Made by a program: the position numbers and the translations under genes
The notes under the pieces: generated by a model
What the model saw: the letters and a program-made list of their open reading frames with translations, nothing else
What the model was told of the DNA's origin: nothing
Database searches by the model: none
Shown: positions 52,352 through 61,414 of the stretch, piece by piece
Layout of the letters: each line of letters begins with the position of its first letter
How positions within the stretch are numbered: the first letter of the stretch is position 1
NCBI RefSeq assembly: GCF_002847285.1
Contig: NZ_CP025407.1
Span: 7,505,001-7,569,000 of the forward strand
Source of the DNA: Streptomyces sp. CMB-StM0423
Lineage (GTDB): Bacteria > Actinomycetota > Actinomycetes > Streptomycetales > Streptomycetaceae
Length of the DNA: 64,000 nucleotides
Direction of reading: 5' to 3'

Positions 52352-54430
52352 ATGCCGAGCCAGCCGCCCACCGAACCGTCCGCGCCGTCGGCGCCGTCTG
52401 CGGGCGCCGCTCCTTCCGAGCAGCCCGAGCCGCCCGCGGCGCTGTGGCGGCCCGGTCCGGAGCGCGTCGGGAAGGCGCAGCTCACCCGCTTCCACCGCTG
52501 GGCCGCGGAGCACCACGGCGCGCCGGCGCCGGTACCCGGCGACCCGGAGGCGAACTACGCGGCGCTGCACCGCTGGTCGGTGGCGCCGGACGGCGGCCTG
52601 GAGCGGTTCTGGCGGGCGGCGGCCGAGTGGTTCGACGTCCGGTTCTCCAGCCCGTACGAGACGGTCCTCGCGGACGCCGCGATGCCGGGCGCCCGCTGGT
52701 TCCCCGGCGCCAGGCTCAACTACGCGGAGCACGCGCTGCGCGACGTCGGCACCGCCGCCGGACCGGCGCTGCTGCACGTCGCCGAGGGCGGCGGGCCGCA
52801 GCCGGTGAGCCGGGCGGAGCTGCGGGCGCAGGTCGGCTCGCTGGCGGCGGAGCTGCGCCGGCTCGGCGTACGGCCGGGGGACCGCGTGGGCGCGTACCTG
52901 CCGAACATCCCGCAGGCCGTCGTCGCGCTGCTGGCGACCGCCGCGGTCGGCGCCGTGTGGACCTCCTGCTCCCCGGACTTCGGCGCCCGCAGCGTCCTGG
53001 ACCGCTTCCGCCAGGTCGAGCCGGTGGTGCTCGTCACCGTCGACGGCTACCGCTACGGCGGCAAGGAGCACGACCGCCGCGAGACCGTCGCGGAACTGCG
53101 CCGCGAACTGCCCACCCTGCGGGCCGTCGTGCACGTCCCGCTGCTCGGCACGCCCCCGCCCGAGGGCGCGCTGGAGTGGGACGCGCTGGTGGCCACGGGC
53201 GCGGAACCGGTCTTCGAGCAGGTGCCGTTCGACCACCCGCTGTGGGTGCTGTACTCCTCCGGCACCACCGGCCTGCCGAAGGCGATCGTGCAGTCCCAGG
53301 GCGGCATCCTGCTGGAGCACCTGAAGCAGCTCGCGCTGCACTGCGACCTCGGCCCGGGCGACCGCTTCTTCTGGTACACGTCCACCGGCTGGATGATGTG
53401 GAACTTCCTCGTCTCCGGCCTCCTGGTGGGCGCCACCGTGATCACGTACGACGGCAGCCCCGGATATCCGGACGTCGCGGCGCAGTGGCGGGTCGCGGAG
53501 CGCACGGAGGCGACGTTCTTCGGCACCTCCGCGGCGTACGTCATGGCCTGCCGCAAGGCGGACGTGCACCCGGGCCGCGACCTGGACCTGACGCGGGTGC
53601 GGTGCGTGGCCACGACGGGCTCGCCGCTGCCGCCGGACGGATTCCGGTGGATCCACGACGAGTTCCACCGCGCGGACCCCGCGGGTCCCGCGGACATGTG
53701 GATCGCGTCGGTCAGCGGCGGCACGGACGTGTGCAGTTGCTTCGCGGGCGCGGTGCCGACGCTGCCGGTGCACATCGGTGAGCTGCAGGCTGCCTGCCTG
53801 GCCACGGACCTCCAGGCGTGGGACCCGGCGGGCGAGCCGGTCACGGACGAGGTGGGCGAACTGGTGGTGACGCAGCCGATGCCGTCGATGCCCGTACGGT
53901 TCTGGAACGACCCGGACGGCGAGCGCTACCGGGACAGCTACTTCTCCACGTACCCGGGCGTGTGGCGGCACGGCGACTGGATCACGCTCACGTCGCGCGG
54001 CTCGGTCGTCATCCACGGGCGCTCCGACTCGACGCTGAACCGGCAGGGCGTGCGGATGGGTTCCGCGGACATCTACGAGGTGGTGGAGCGGCTGCCGGAG
54101 GTGCGGGAGTCGCTGGTCATCGGCGTGGAGCTGCCGGACGGCGGGTACTGGATGCCGCTCTTCGTCCAACTGACCACGGGTGCACGGCTGGACGACGGCC
54201 TGCGGGACCGGATCCGTGCCGCGCTCCGCGAGCAGCTCTCACCGCGGCACGTGCCGGACGAGGTGATCGAGGTGGAGGGCGTGCCGCACACGCTGACCGG
54301 CAAGCGGCTGGAGGTGCCGGTGAAGCGGATGCTGCAGGGCACGCCGCTGGAGAAGGCGGTCAATCCGGGGTCGGTGGACCGGGTGGACCTGCTGAGGTTC
54401 TACGAGCGGCTGGCGCGGTCGCGGAGCTGA
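52352..54430 (+). CDS. Acetoacetyl-CoA synthetase (acetoacetate--CoA ligase)
   Basis: An adenylate-forming enzyme activating acetoacetate to acetoacetyl-CoA. The 692-residue protein has the N-terminal ligase segment (RWFPGARLNYAEHAL), the phosphate loop YSSGTTGLPKAIVQSQGG, TGWMMWNF, GRSDSTLNRQGVRMGSADIY and the C-terminal lysine motif LTGKRLEVPVKR, in the order of the AacS subgroup. GGGAG is 8 nt before ATG 52352; an ATG at 52322 is possible. The Pro/Ala N-terminal tail of about 35 residues is longer than usual. In S. coelicolor a homologue also lies close to ptsI/crr. Divergent from GH31. Confidence 0.92.
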   Translation: MPSQPPTEPSAPSAPSAGAAPSEQPEPPAALWRPGPERVGKAQLTRFHRWAAEHHGAPAPVPGDPEANYAALHRWSVAPDGGLERFWRAAAEWFDVRFSSPYETVLADAAMPGARWFPGARLNYAEHALRDVGTAAGPALLHVAEGGGPQPVSRAELRAQVGSLAAELRRLGVRPGDRVGAYLPNIPQAVVALLATAAVGAVWTSCSPDFGARSVLDRFRQVEPVVLVTVDGYRYGGKEHDRRETVAELRRELPTLRAVVHVPLLGTPPPEGALEWDALVATGAEPVFEQVPFDHPLWVLYSSGTTGLPKAIVQSQGGILLEHLKQLALHCDLGPGDRFFWYTSTGWMMWNFLVSGLLVGATVITYDGSPGYPDVAAQWRVAERTEATFFGTSAAYVMACRKADVHPGRDLDLTRVRCVATTGSPLPPDGFRWIHDEFHRADPAGPADMWIASVSGGTDVCSCFAGAVPTLPVHIGELQAACLATDLQAWDPAGEPVTDEVGELVVTQPMPSMPVRFWNDPDGERYRDSYFSTYPGVWRHGDWITLTSRGSVVIHGRSDSTLNRQGVRMGSADIYEVVERLPEVRESLVIGVELPDGGYWMPLFVQLTTGARLDDGLRDRIRAALREQLSPRHVPDEVIEVEGVPHTLTGKRLEVPVKRMLQGTPLEKAVNPGSVDRVDLLRFYERLARSRS

Positions 54431-54500
54431 CCCCGCGGGGATTGTCAGACCCCTCGATTACGGTGCGTATTGATCGGTTGCGCTCCGTAGAGGGGGAGTC

Positions 54501-55379
54501 ATGGCGCGTACGAGGACGGATGCCCGGCTGCTGCGCCGGGAGATGCCGGGTGCGGTAGGGCTGTTGGCGGATGCCGCGGACTTCGCGGCGATGCGGCGGT
54601 ATGCGAGCTTTCTGTTCGACGACCACGCGGCGTATCTGCGGCAGGTCGAGGGGGTCCTGCGGGCCCGGGCCACACAGGGGGCGTACACGACGGTGGCGCT
54701 CTTCGACCCACCGGGCTTCGCCCGCTTCTGCGCGGAACGGGGCCTGGAGCCGGACACCCCGGTGAGCCGCTGCCGCTACGTGGCGGAGTCCGCCGCCCGC
54801 GGCCCGGCGGTGCCGTACGGGGGCCAGCCGATGGACCGCCTGGTGCCCCAACTCCTCGACGCGGCCGCCCGCAGCCGCTCCCGCGAACGCGCGGCGACGC
54901 TGCTGGCGGCGGCGGGCCGCTGCGAGGACTGCGGCGAGCACCGCGCCGACGCGGCACTGGCCCGCGCGGGCCTGCTGGTCGACCGCCTCACGGAGGCCCT
55001 GGGCCCGGGCGCGCAGCACGTGGTGACCACGGTCCGCGCGGCGGGCTTCCCGCTGGTCGCGGTGGCCCGCAGCGCGGACCCGCCGGGCCCGCCGCGCCTT
55101 CGCCCGCCGGACGGTGAGGCACTGCGGCTGGTGCTGGCGGCGGGCATCGTCACGTCGGGCACGGGCGGGGTGGTGGCCCGCACGACGGGGGCGGACGGCA
55201 GGGAGCGGGTCCGCGGCTGGCGGCTACGGGACGGCTGGCCGGCCCCGTTGACGGAGAAGGAGGTCTACGCGGCGTACTGCACGAACGCCAGGACAGGAGC
55301 CCCCCTGCCCCCGGAACCCGACGTCACCTACAGCGCCGGCACGCCGCTGCCCCGCCCGGAGAAGGGCTGCCACCGATGA
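54501..55379 (+). CDS. Conserved actinobacterial protein of unknown function
   Basis: A 292-residue basic protein without recognised domain. Helical N-terminal part (LRREMPGAVGLLADAADFAAMRRYASF), a Phe-Asp-Pro-Pro-Gly-Phe loop, CEDCGEHRAD (about residue 140, a CxxC pair), and later GTGGVVARTTGADG, with a Trp-rich end RVRGWRLRDGWPAP. AGGGGGAG precedes ATG 54501. It follows acetoacetyl-CoA synthetase by 70 bp on the same strand and could be co-transcribed. The CxxC could bind metal, but two cysteines alone prove nothing. Confidence 0.75.
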   Translation: MARTRTDARLLRREMPGAVGLLADAADFAAMRRYASFLFDDHAAYLRQVEGVLRARATQGAYTTVALFDPPGFARFCAERGLEPDTPVSRCRYVAESAARGPAVPYGGQPMDRLVPQLLDAAARSRSRERAATLLAAAGRCEDCGEHRADAALARAGLLVDRLTEALGPGAQHVVTTVRAAGFPLVAVARSADPPGPPRLRPPDGEALRLVLAAGIVTSGTGGVVARTTGADGRERVRGWRLRDGWPAPLTEKEVYAAYCTNARTGAPLPPEPDVTYSAGTPLPRPEKGCHR

Positions 55380-55427
55380 GGGCGGAACGGGTGCGGTGGC
55401 TCTTGGCCAGACGCCGAGCGCCCGGAG

Positions 55428-55484
55428 GGGTTGGGCGGCATCCCTGTCCGCCCACCCATGCGAGCGGGCGCGATCGCCGCCCGC
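55428..55484. terminator. Two adjacent hairpins between convergent genes
   Basis: TGGGCGG / CCGCCCA (55432-55438 and 55448-55454, extended by GGG/CCC past a bulge) and GCGGGCG / CGCCCGC (55464-55470 and 55478-55484) lie in the 278-bp gap between the unknown gene and ptsI. No gene is supported in that gap. Confidence 0.45.
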
Positions 55485-55657
55485 CTCCTGCAGGCACGGA
55501 GGGCCGCGCCGTGCCGGGTCCGGGGCGGCAGCCCCGGTTTCGGGAAGGGGCGGGGTCGGGGAGCACCCCTCGCCGCAACCCCGCGTGCGCAACTCCCAGG
55601 CAGCCCGCTCACCTTCGCAGCCCCGCACAAGCCGGCACCCCGGCCCGGAACAGCCCC

Positions 55658-57328
55658 CTACTCGCCCGACAGCACCGCCCGCGCCGCCTCCCTGGCCTCC
55701 TCGGCCGTGTCTGCCGCCCGCGCCGCCGACGCCGCGCGTTCGCACTGCGCCAGCGTGTGCTTCGCCAGCGCCGCCCGCACGTACGGGATCGCCGCCGCGC
55801 CCATCGACAGCGACGTCACCCCCAGCCCCGTCAGCACGCACGCCAGCAGCGGATCCGACGCCGCCTCGCCGCACACCCCGCAGCTCTTGCCCTCCGCCTT
55901 GGCGCCCTCCGCCGCGAAGGACACCAGGTCCAGCAGCGCCGGCTGCCACGGATCCTGGAGCCGCGACACCGCCCCGGCCTCCCGGTCCGCGGCAAACGCG
56001 TACTGCGCCAGGTCGTTCGTGCCCAGCGACAGGAACTCGACCTCCTGGAGGATCGCCCGCGCCCGCAGCGCCGCCGCCGGGATCTCCACCATCGCCCCGG
56101 CCTTCGCCGCCAGCCCGGCGTCGCGGCACGCTGCCGCGAAGTCCGCGGCGTCCTGCCGGTCCGCCACCATCGGCGCCATCACTTCGAGGTACACCGGCAG
56201 CCCGGCCGCCGCCCTGGACAGCGCGGTGAGCTGCGTGCGCAGCACGTCGGGGTGGGCCAGGAGGGACCGCAGTCCGCGGACGCCGAGCGCCGGGTTCGGC
56301 TCGTCGGCCGGGGTGAGGAACTCCAGCGGCTTGTCGGCGCCCGCGTCCAGGACGCGTACGACGACGCGCCCCTCCGGGAACGCCTCCAGCACCTGGCGGT
56401 ACGCGGTGATCTGCGCCTCCTCCGACGGCGCCGTCCTGCTGTCGTCCAGGAACAGGAACTCCGTGCGGAACAGCCCCACGCCCTCCGCGCCCGCCGCGAC
56501 GGCCGCCGGCACGTCCGCGGGACCGCCGACGTTCGCCAGCAGCGGCACCTTGTGCCCGTCGGAGGTCGCCCCCGGGCCGTTGGCCGCCGCCAGTGCCGCC
56601 TTGCGCTCGGCCGCCATCTGCGCCATCTCCGCGCGCTTCTCCGGCGCGGGCTCGACGAACACCTCGCCGGTCGAGCCGTCGACGGCCACGACCGTGCCCT
56701 CCGCCAGTTCGACGGCGCCCGGCAGCGCCACCACCGCGGGCACGCCGAGCGCGCGGGCGAGGATCGCGCTGTGGCTTGTCGGCCCGCCCTCCTCGGTGAC
56801 GAAGCCGAGGACGAGCGAGGGGTCGAGGAGGGCGGTGTCGGCGGGCGCGAGGTCGCGGGCGATGAGCACGTACGGCTCGTCGCTGTCCGGCACCCCCGGC
56901 ATCGGCACGCCCAGCAGCCGGGCGACGATCCGGTTGCGCACGTCGTCGAGGTCGGCGACCCGCCCGGCCATGTACTCCCCGGCCCCGGCGAGCAGTTCGC
57001 GGTACGCCGCGAAGGCGTCGTACGCCGCGCGCTCCGCGGAGGAGCCGACGGCGATCCGCCGCTCCACGTCCGCCGCCAGCTCCGGGTCCTGCGCGATCAT
57101 GGCCTGCGCTTCCAGCACGGCCTGCGCCTCACCGCCGGCCAGGTTGCCGCGCGCCACCAGGTCGGCGGCCACCGCCTCCACGGCCTTGCGCACCCGCTCC
57201 TGCTCGCGCGGCGCCTCCGCCGCGGGAATCTGCTTCGCCGGCGGTTCGAGCACCGCCGTGCCCATGTGCCGTGTCTCGCCGATCGCCACCCCGTGGCTCA
57301 CGCCGACGCCTTGCAGGGTCGTCTCCAT
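55658..57328 (-). CDS. ptsI: PTS Enzyme I (phosphoenolpyruvate-protein phosphotransferase)
   Basis: First enzyme of the PTS: takes phosphate from PEP and passes it to HPr. The 556-residue protein has the phosphorylated histidine His186 in GGPTSHSAIL, GLFRTEFLFLD, and near the C terminus FLSLGTNDLAQYAFAADR and SCGVCGEAASDP with the PEP-binding Cys. This is the normal length. GGAAG lies 9 nt before ATG 57328. crr lies 100 bp upstream on the same strand, while ptsH is absent, as in S. coelicolor where ptsH maps elsewhere. It can serve both sugar PTS and DhaM. Confidence 0.96.
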   Translation of the reverse strand: METTLQGVGVSHGVAIGETRHMGTAVLEPPAKQIPAAEAPREQERVRKAVEAVAADLVARGNLAGGEAQAVLEAQAMIAQDPELAADVERRIAVGSSAERAAYDAFAAYRELLAGAGEYMAGRVADLDDVRNRIVARLLGVPMPGVPDSDEPYVLIARDLAPADTALLDPSLVLGFVTEEGGPTSHSAILARALGVPAVVALPGAVELAEGTVVAVDGSTGEVFVEPAPEKRAEMAQMAAERKAALAAANGPGATSDGHKVPLLANVGGPADVPAAVAAGAEGVGLFRTEFLFLDDSRTAPSEEAQITAYRQVLEAFPEGRVVVRVLDAGADKPLEFLTPADEPNPALGVRGLRSLLAHPDVLRTQLTALSRAAAGLPVYLEVMAPMVADRQDAADFAAACRDAGLAAKAGAMVEIPAAALRARAILQEVEFLSLGTNDLAQYAFAADREAGAVSRLQDPWQPALLDLVSFAAEGAKAEGKSCGVCGEAASDPLLACVLTGLGVTSLSMGAAAIPYVRAALAKHTLAQCERAASAARAADTAEEAREAARAVLSGE

Positions 57329-57427
57329 GTCACCAGTCTTCCGCAAGTGCGCGGCGGCGTCCCGCCGCGGCTGTCGTACGCGCACGGGCCGCAGCACCGG
57401 GCCCGCAGATCGGTCACCGCCGGCTGG

Positions 57428-57877
57428 TCACTCCCAGGTGAACAGCGCCTCGCCGGCCTTGATCTTCCCGTCCTCCGCCACCGCGGACAGCGCCCCCTCG
57501 GCCGCCTCCAGCGCCACCACCGGCGAAATCGGCGATTTGCCGGCCTCCTCGACGGCGGCGGTGTCCCAGCGGATGACGGGCTGCCCGCGCTCGACCCGGT
57601 CGCCCTTGGCGACGAGCAGTTCGAAGCCCTCGCCGTTGAGCTGCACGGTGTCGATGCCGAGGTGGGTGAGCACCCCGCGCCCTTCGTCGTCCACGACGAC
57701 GAAGACCTGCGGGTGCAGGGAGAGCACCAGGCCGCCGATCGGCGCGACCGCCTCGGAGGGCCCGCGCTCGGGGTCCACGGCGGTGCCGGGACCGACCATC
57801 GCCCCGGAGAAGACCGGGTCGGGCACGGCGGCGAGCCCGATGGCGCGGCCGGTGAGCGGGGACGAGACTTGGGTCAT
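57428..57877 (-). CDS. crr: PTS glucose-type EIIA protein
   Basis: A 149-residue EIIA-Glc-type carrier that passes phosphate from HPr to an EIIB domain and may act as a regulator. The phosphorylated histidine is His72 in VLTHLGIDTVQL, and the second active-site histidine is His55 in LSLHPQVFV; AIGGLV-like turns and KAGEALFTWE at the end are typical. GGAGG is 8 nt before ATG 57877. It precedes ptsI in a leftward crr-ptsI operon. S. coelicolor crr-ptsI is controlled by DasR, but I found no clear DasR-type palindrome upstream here. Confidence 0.94.
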   Translation of the reverse strand: MTQVSSPLTGRAIGLAAVPDPVFSGAMVGPGTAVDPERGPSEAVAPIGGLVLSLHPQVFVVVDDEGRGVLTHLGIDTVQLNGEGFELLVAKGDRVERGQPVIRWDTAAVEEAGKSPISPVVALEAAEGALSAVAEDGKIKAGEALFTWE

Positions 57878-58178
57878 GCCGGGGCCTCCAGAAGACAGCG
57901 GGGGGTCGGCGCCGCCCGCATCCGTGGGGGCCGTGCCGCTCCTGAAGCGTAACCAATCGGAACCTTCCATTCCGCACCGAGGGAAGCCACCCGTGCCCAG
58001 CTCCCTCCCGGCCTCCGGGCAACCCCCCGCGCAACCCGCCGGACCGCCCCCCGCCCCGCCCCGTGCCCAGCCCTCCGAACCGGCCTGCGCGCGGGCCCGT
58101 TACCGCCGACGGGTAAGGTCAGAGCGCATCGTCGGCGCGTCTGGCTGCACCGGCGGGAACGGACGGGGAGGCAGGCGG
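57878..58178. other. 301-bp divergent region between crr and the CDP-alcohol phosphotransferase
   Basis: No gene is supported. TAAGGT at 58114-58119 is a possible -10 for the rightward gene. On the minus strand GGTTACGCT (near 57945) is a possible -10 region for crr. No convincing -35 for either. Confidence 0.45.
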
Positions 58179-58799
58179 GTGGAGGTCCAGGAGACGGCTG
58201 AATCGAAGGACCGGATCTTCACCGTCCCCAATCTCCTGAGCATGTCCCGGCTCGTCCTGGTGCCGGTCTTCCTGTGGCTCATCCTCTGGCCGGAGTTCGG
58301 CGGCCCGAACGCCGACGGCTGGGCGCTGGCGATCCTGGCGTTCAGCGGCATCAGCGACTACCTCGACGGCAAGCTGGCCCGGCGCTGGAACCAGGTCTCG
58401 AACCTGGGCCGCATCCTCGACCCGGCCGCGGACCGCCTCTACATCCTGGCCACACTCGTCGGCCTGACCTGGCGCGGGATCCTCCCTCTGTGGCTCACCG
58501 TCCTGCTGCTCTCCCGCGACGCGATCGTCGGGGTGGCCGTCTGGCTGCTCGGCCGGCACGGCTATCCGCCGCCCCAGGTGAACTTTCTGGGCAAGTCCGC
58601 CACCTTCTGCCTGATGTACGCCTTTCCGTTGCTCCTCCTCAGTGACGCAAGTGGATGGGTCTCGTCACTCTCTGCTATTTTCGGATGGGCGTTCGCCGGC
58701 TGGGGTACAGCGCTGTACTGGTGGGCCGGCGGCCTCTACCTCACCCAGGTGCGCCGTCTCATCCGAGGGGACGCCCGCGCGGACACCACCCCCGACTAG
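58179..58799 (+). CDS. CDP-alcohol phosphatidyltransferase
   Basis: A 206-residue membrane enzyme with the complete CDP-alcohol motif D-x2-DG-x2-AR-x8-G-x3-D-x3-D: Asp60, Asp63-Gly64, Ala67-Arg68, Gly77, Asp81, Asp85. About five to six hydrophobic helices follow the TVPNLLSMSRLVLVPVFLWL opening typical of PgsA-like proteins. It could make phosphatidylglycerophosphate or a related lipid such as cardiolipin or phosphatidylinositol phosphate. GGGGAGG lies 7 nt before GTG 58179. The next gene starts 47 bp downstream, so it is probably an operon with the guanylyltransferase. Confidence 0.9.
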   Translation: MEVQETAESKDRIFTVPNLLSMSRLVLVPVFLWLILWPEFGGPNADGWALAILAFSGISDYLDGKLARRWNQVSNLGRILDPAADRLYILATLVGLTWRGILPLWLTVLLLSRDAIVGVAVWLLGRHGYPPPQVNFLGKSATFCLMYAFPLLLLSDASGWVSSLSAIFGWAFAGWGTALYWWAGGLYLTQVRRLIRGDARADTTPD

Positions 58800-58846
58800 G
58801 CGGCAGCCGGCATCGCCGTCTCACGCCCAAGGAGGACGCTTCCGAT

Positions 58847-61342
58847 ATGAAGGCCGTCGTGATGGCTGGGGGCGAAGGCACCCGCCTGCGCCCCATGACC
58901 GCGAGCATGCCCAAGCCCCTGCTGCCGGTGGTGAACCGGCCGATCATGGAGCACGTCCTGCGGCTGCTCAAACGCCACGGGCTGACGGAGACGGTGGTGA
59001 CCGTCCAGTTCCTCGCCTCCCTGGTGCGGAACTACTTCGGGGACGGCGAGGAGCTCGGCATGGAGCTCACGTACGCGAACGAGGACCGTCCGCTGGGCAC
59101 CGCGGGCAGCGTGAAGAACGCCGAGGAGGCCCTGAAGGACGACTCGTTCCTCGTCATCTCCGGCGACGCGCTCACCGACTTCGACCTCACCGACCTGATC
59201 GCGTTCCACCGCGAGAAGGGCGCGCTGGTCACCGTCTGCCTCACCCGGGTCCCCAACCCGCTGGAGTTCGGCATCACCATCGTCGACGAGGAGGGCAAGG
59301 TCGAGCGGTTCCTGGAGAAGCCCACCTGGGGCCAGGTCTTCTCCGACACCGTGAACACCGGCATCTACGTGATGGAGCCCGAGGTCTTCGACTACGTCGA
59401 GGCCGACACCTCCGTCGACTGGTCGGGCGACGTCTTCCCGCAGTTGATGAAGGACGGCAAGCCCATCTACGGCTACGTGGCGGAGGGCTACTGGGAGGAC
59501 GTCGGCACCCACGAGAGCTACGTCAAGGCCCAGGCCGACGTGCTGGAGGGCAGGGTCGACCTCGATCTCGACGGCTTCGAGATCTCACCCGGCGTCTGGG
59601 TCGCCGAGGGCGCCGAGGTGCACCCAGAGGCCGTCCTGCGCGGCCCGCTCTACATCGGCGACTACGCCAAGGTCGAGCAGGGCGCCGAGGTCCGCGAGCA
59701 CTCGGTCCTCGGCTCCAACGTCGTCGTCAAGCAGGGCGCGTTCCTGCACCGCACCGTCATCCACGACAACGTCTACATCGGTGGCCACACCAACCTCCGC
59801 GGCTGTGTCATCGGCAAGAACACCGACGTCATGCGCGCCGCGCGGATCGAGGACGGCGCCGTCATCGGCGACGAGTGCCTGATCGGCGAAGAATCGATCA
59901 TCCAGGGCAATGTGCGGGTCTACCCCTTCAAGACCATCGAAGCGGGCGCCTTCGTCAACACCTCGGTGATCTGGGAGTCGCGCGGCCAGGCCCACCTCTT
60001 CGGCGCCCGCGGCGTCTCCGGCATCCTCAACGTCGAGATCACCCCCGAACTCGCCGTCCGGCTGGCCGGGGCGTACGCGACCACGCTGAAGAAGGGCTCC
60101 AGCGTCACCACCGCCCGCGACCACTCCCGCGGCGCCCGGGCGCTCAAGCGCGCGGTGATCTCCGCGCTCCAGGCCAGCGCCATAGACGTACGGGACCTGG
60201 AGAACGTGCCGCTGCCCGTGGCCCGGCAGCAGACCGCGCGCGGCAGCGCCGGCGGCATCATGATCCGCACCACCCCGGGCGTACAGGATTCCGTCGACAT
60301 CATGTTCCTCGACGAGCGCGGCGCCGACCTCTCGCAGGCCGCGCAGCGCAAGCTCGACCGCGTCTACGCCCGCCAGGAGTACCGCCGCGCGTTCCCCGGC
60401 GAGATCGGCGACCTGAGCTTCCCCGCCAGCGTCTTCGACTCCTACACCGGCTCACTGCTGCGCGCCGTGGACACCGGCGGCATCGCCGAGGCCGGCCTCA
60501 AGGTCGTCGTGGACGCCTCGCACGGCAGCGCCGGCCTGGTGCTCCCGAGCCTCCTCGGCCGCCTCGGCGTGGACGCCCTCACCATCAACCCGGGCCTGGA
60601 CGAATCCCGTCCGACCGAGACGCCGCAGTCGCGCCGCGCCGGCCTCGTCCGCCTCGGCGAGATCGTGTCCTCGGCGCGGGCCGCCTTCGGCGTGCGCTTC
60701 GACCCGGTCGGCGAGCGCATCTCGCTGGTCGACGAGAAGGGCCGGATCGTCGAGGACGACCGGGCGCTGCTCGTCATGCTCGACCTGGTCGCGGCGGAGC
60801 GGCGCAGCGGCCGGGTGGCGATGCCGGTGACCACGACGCGTATCGCCGAGCAGGTGGCCGCGTACCACGGCACACAGGTGGAGTGGACGACGACTTCGCC
60901 CGACGACCTGGCCCGGGTGGCGCGGATGGACGACACCGTCTTCGGGGGCGACGGCCGCGGCGGCTTCATCGTCCCGGAGTTCTCCTCCGTCTTCGACGGT
61001 GCGGCCGCCTTCGCCCGGCTCACCGGCCTGGTCGCACGCACCCAGCTCACCCTCAGCCAGATCGACGCCCGCATCCCGCAGGCGTACGTGCTCTGCCGCG
61101 ACCTCGCCACGCCGTGGGCCGTCAAGGGCATGGTCATGCGCCGGGTGGTGGAAGCCGCGGGCTCCCGCGACGTCGACACCACCGACGGCGTACGGGTCGT
61201 GGAGGCCGACGGCCGCTGGGTGCTCGTGCTGCCGGACCGCGCCGAGGCGGTCACACACCTCTGGGCCGAGGGACCCGACCAGGCGTCCGCCGAAGCCCTG
61301 CTCGACGAGTGGGCGGCGGTCGTCGACGGGAGCGGCGACTGA
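58847..61342 (+). CDS. Mannose-1-phosphate guanylyltransferase fused to a degenerate phosphomannomutase-like domain
   Basis: An 831-residue protein with three parts. Residues 1-235: nucleotidyltransferase, AGGEGTRLRPMTASMPKPLLPV (residues 7-28), GTAGSVKNA and SGDALTDFD, expected to form GDP-mannose. Residues about 240-370: left-handed beta-helix hexapeptide repeats (YIGDYAKVEQGAEV, VIGDECLIGEESII). Residues about 380-831: a phosphohexomutase fold in which the catalytic serine motif (normally TASHNP) reads RTTPGV at 474-479 and the metal motif (normally DGDxDR) reads DPVGER at 619-624, so mutase activity is unlikely. AGGAGG precedes ATG 58847 at 11 nt. GDP-mannose would feed phosphatidylinositol mannosides and glycoproteins. 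Confidence 0.9.
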   Translation: MKAVVMAGGEGTRLRPMTASMPKPLLPVVNRPIMEHVLRLLKRHGLTETVVTVQFLASLVRNYFGDGEELGMELTYANEDRPLGTAGSVKNAEEALKDDSFLVISGDALTDFDLTDLIAFHREKGALVTVCLTRVPNPLEFGITIVDEEGKVERFLEKPTWGQVFSDTVNTGIYVMEPEVFDYVEADTSVDWSGDVFPQLMKDGKPIYGYVAEGYWEDVGTHESYVKAQADVLEGRVDLDLDGFEISPGVWVAEGAEVHPEAVLRGPLYIGDYAKVEQGAEVREHSVLGSNVVVKQGAFLHRTVIHDNVYIGGHTNLRGCVIGKNTDVMRAARIEDGAVIGDECLIGEESIIQGNVRVYPFKTIEAGAFVNTSVIWESRGQAHLFGARGVSGILNVEITPELAVRLAGAYATTLKKGSSVTTARDHSRGARALKRAVISALQASAIDVRDLENVPLPVARQQTARGSAGGIMIRTTPGVQDSVDIMFLDERGADLSQAAQRKLDRVYARQEYRRAFPGEIGDLSFPASVFDSYTGSLLRAVDTGGIAEAGLKVVVDASHGSAGLVLPSLLGRLGVDALTINPGLDESRPTETPQSRRAGLVRLGEIVSSARAAFGVRFDPVGERISLVDEKGRIVEDDRALLVMLDLVAAERRSGRVAMPVTTTRIAEQVAAYHGTQVEWTTTSPDDLARVARMDDTVFGGDGRGGFIVPEFSSVFDGAAAFARLTGLVARTQLTLSQIDARIPQAYVLCRDLATPWAVKGMVMRRVVEAAGSRDVDTTDGVRVVEADGRWVLVLPDRAEAVTHLWAEGPDQASAEALLDEWAAVVDGSGD

Positions 61343-61414
61343 CGCGGGCACAGCGGAGCGAGAGTTCACCCAACCCAGGGGTCGCGGCACCATAAGGGCT
61401 CCCGGCGTGCAACG

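Noticed and set aside
54442..54473. TTGTCA with TATTGA as promoter of the gene at 54501
   Set aside because: The spacing is 20 bp, and at normal spacing no TANNNT box is present; the gene has a good ribosome-binding site but no assignable promoter.
57878..57980. DasR-type operator upstream of crr
   Set aside because: No TGGTCTAGACCA-like palindrome could be found; only a loose GGAAGGTTCC stretch is there.
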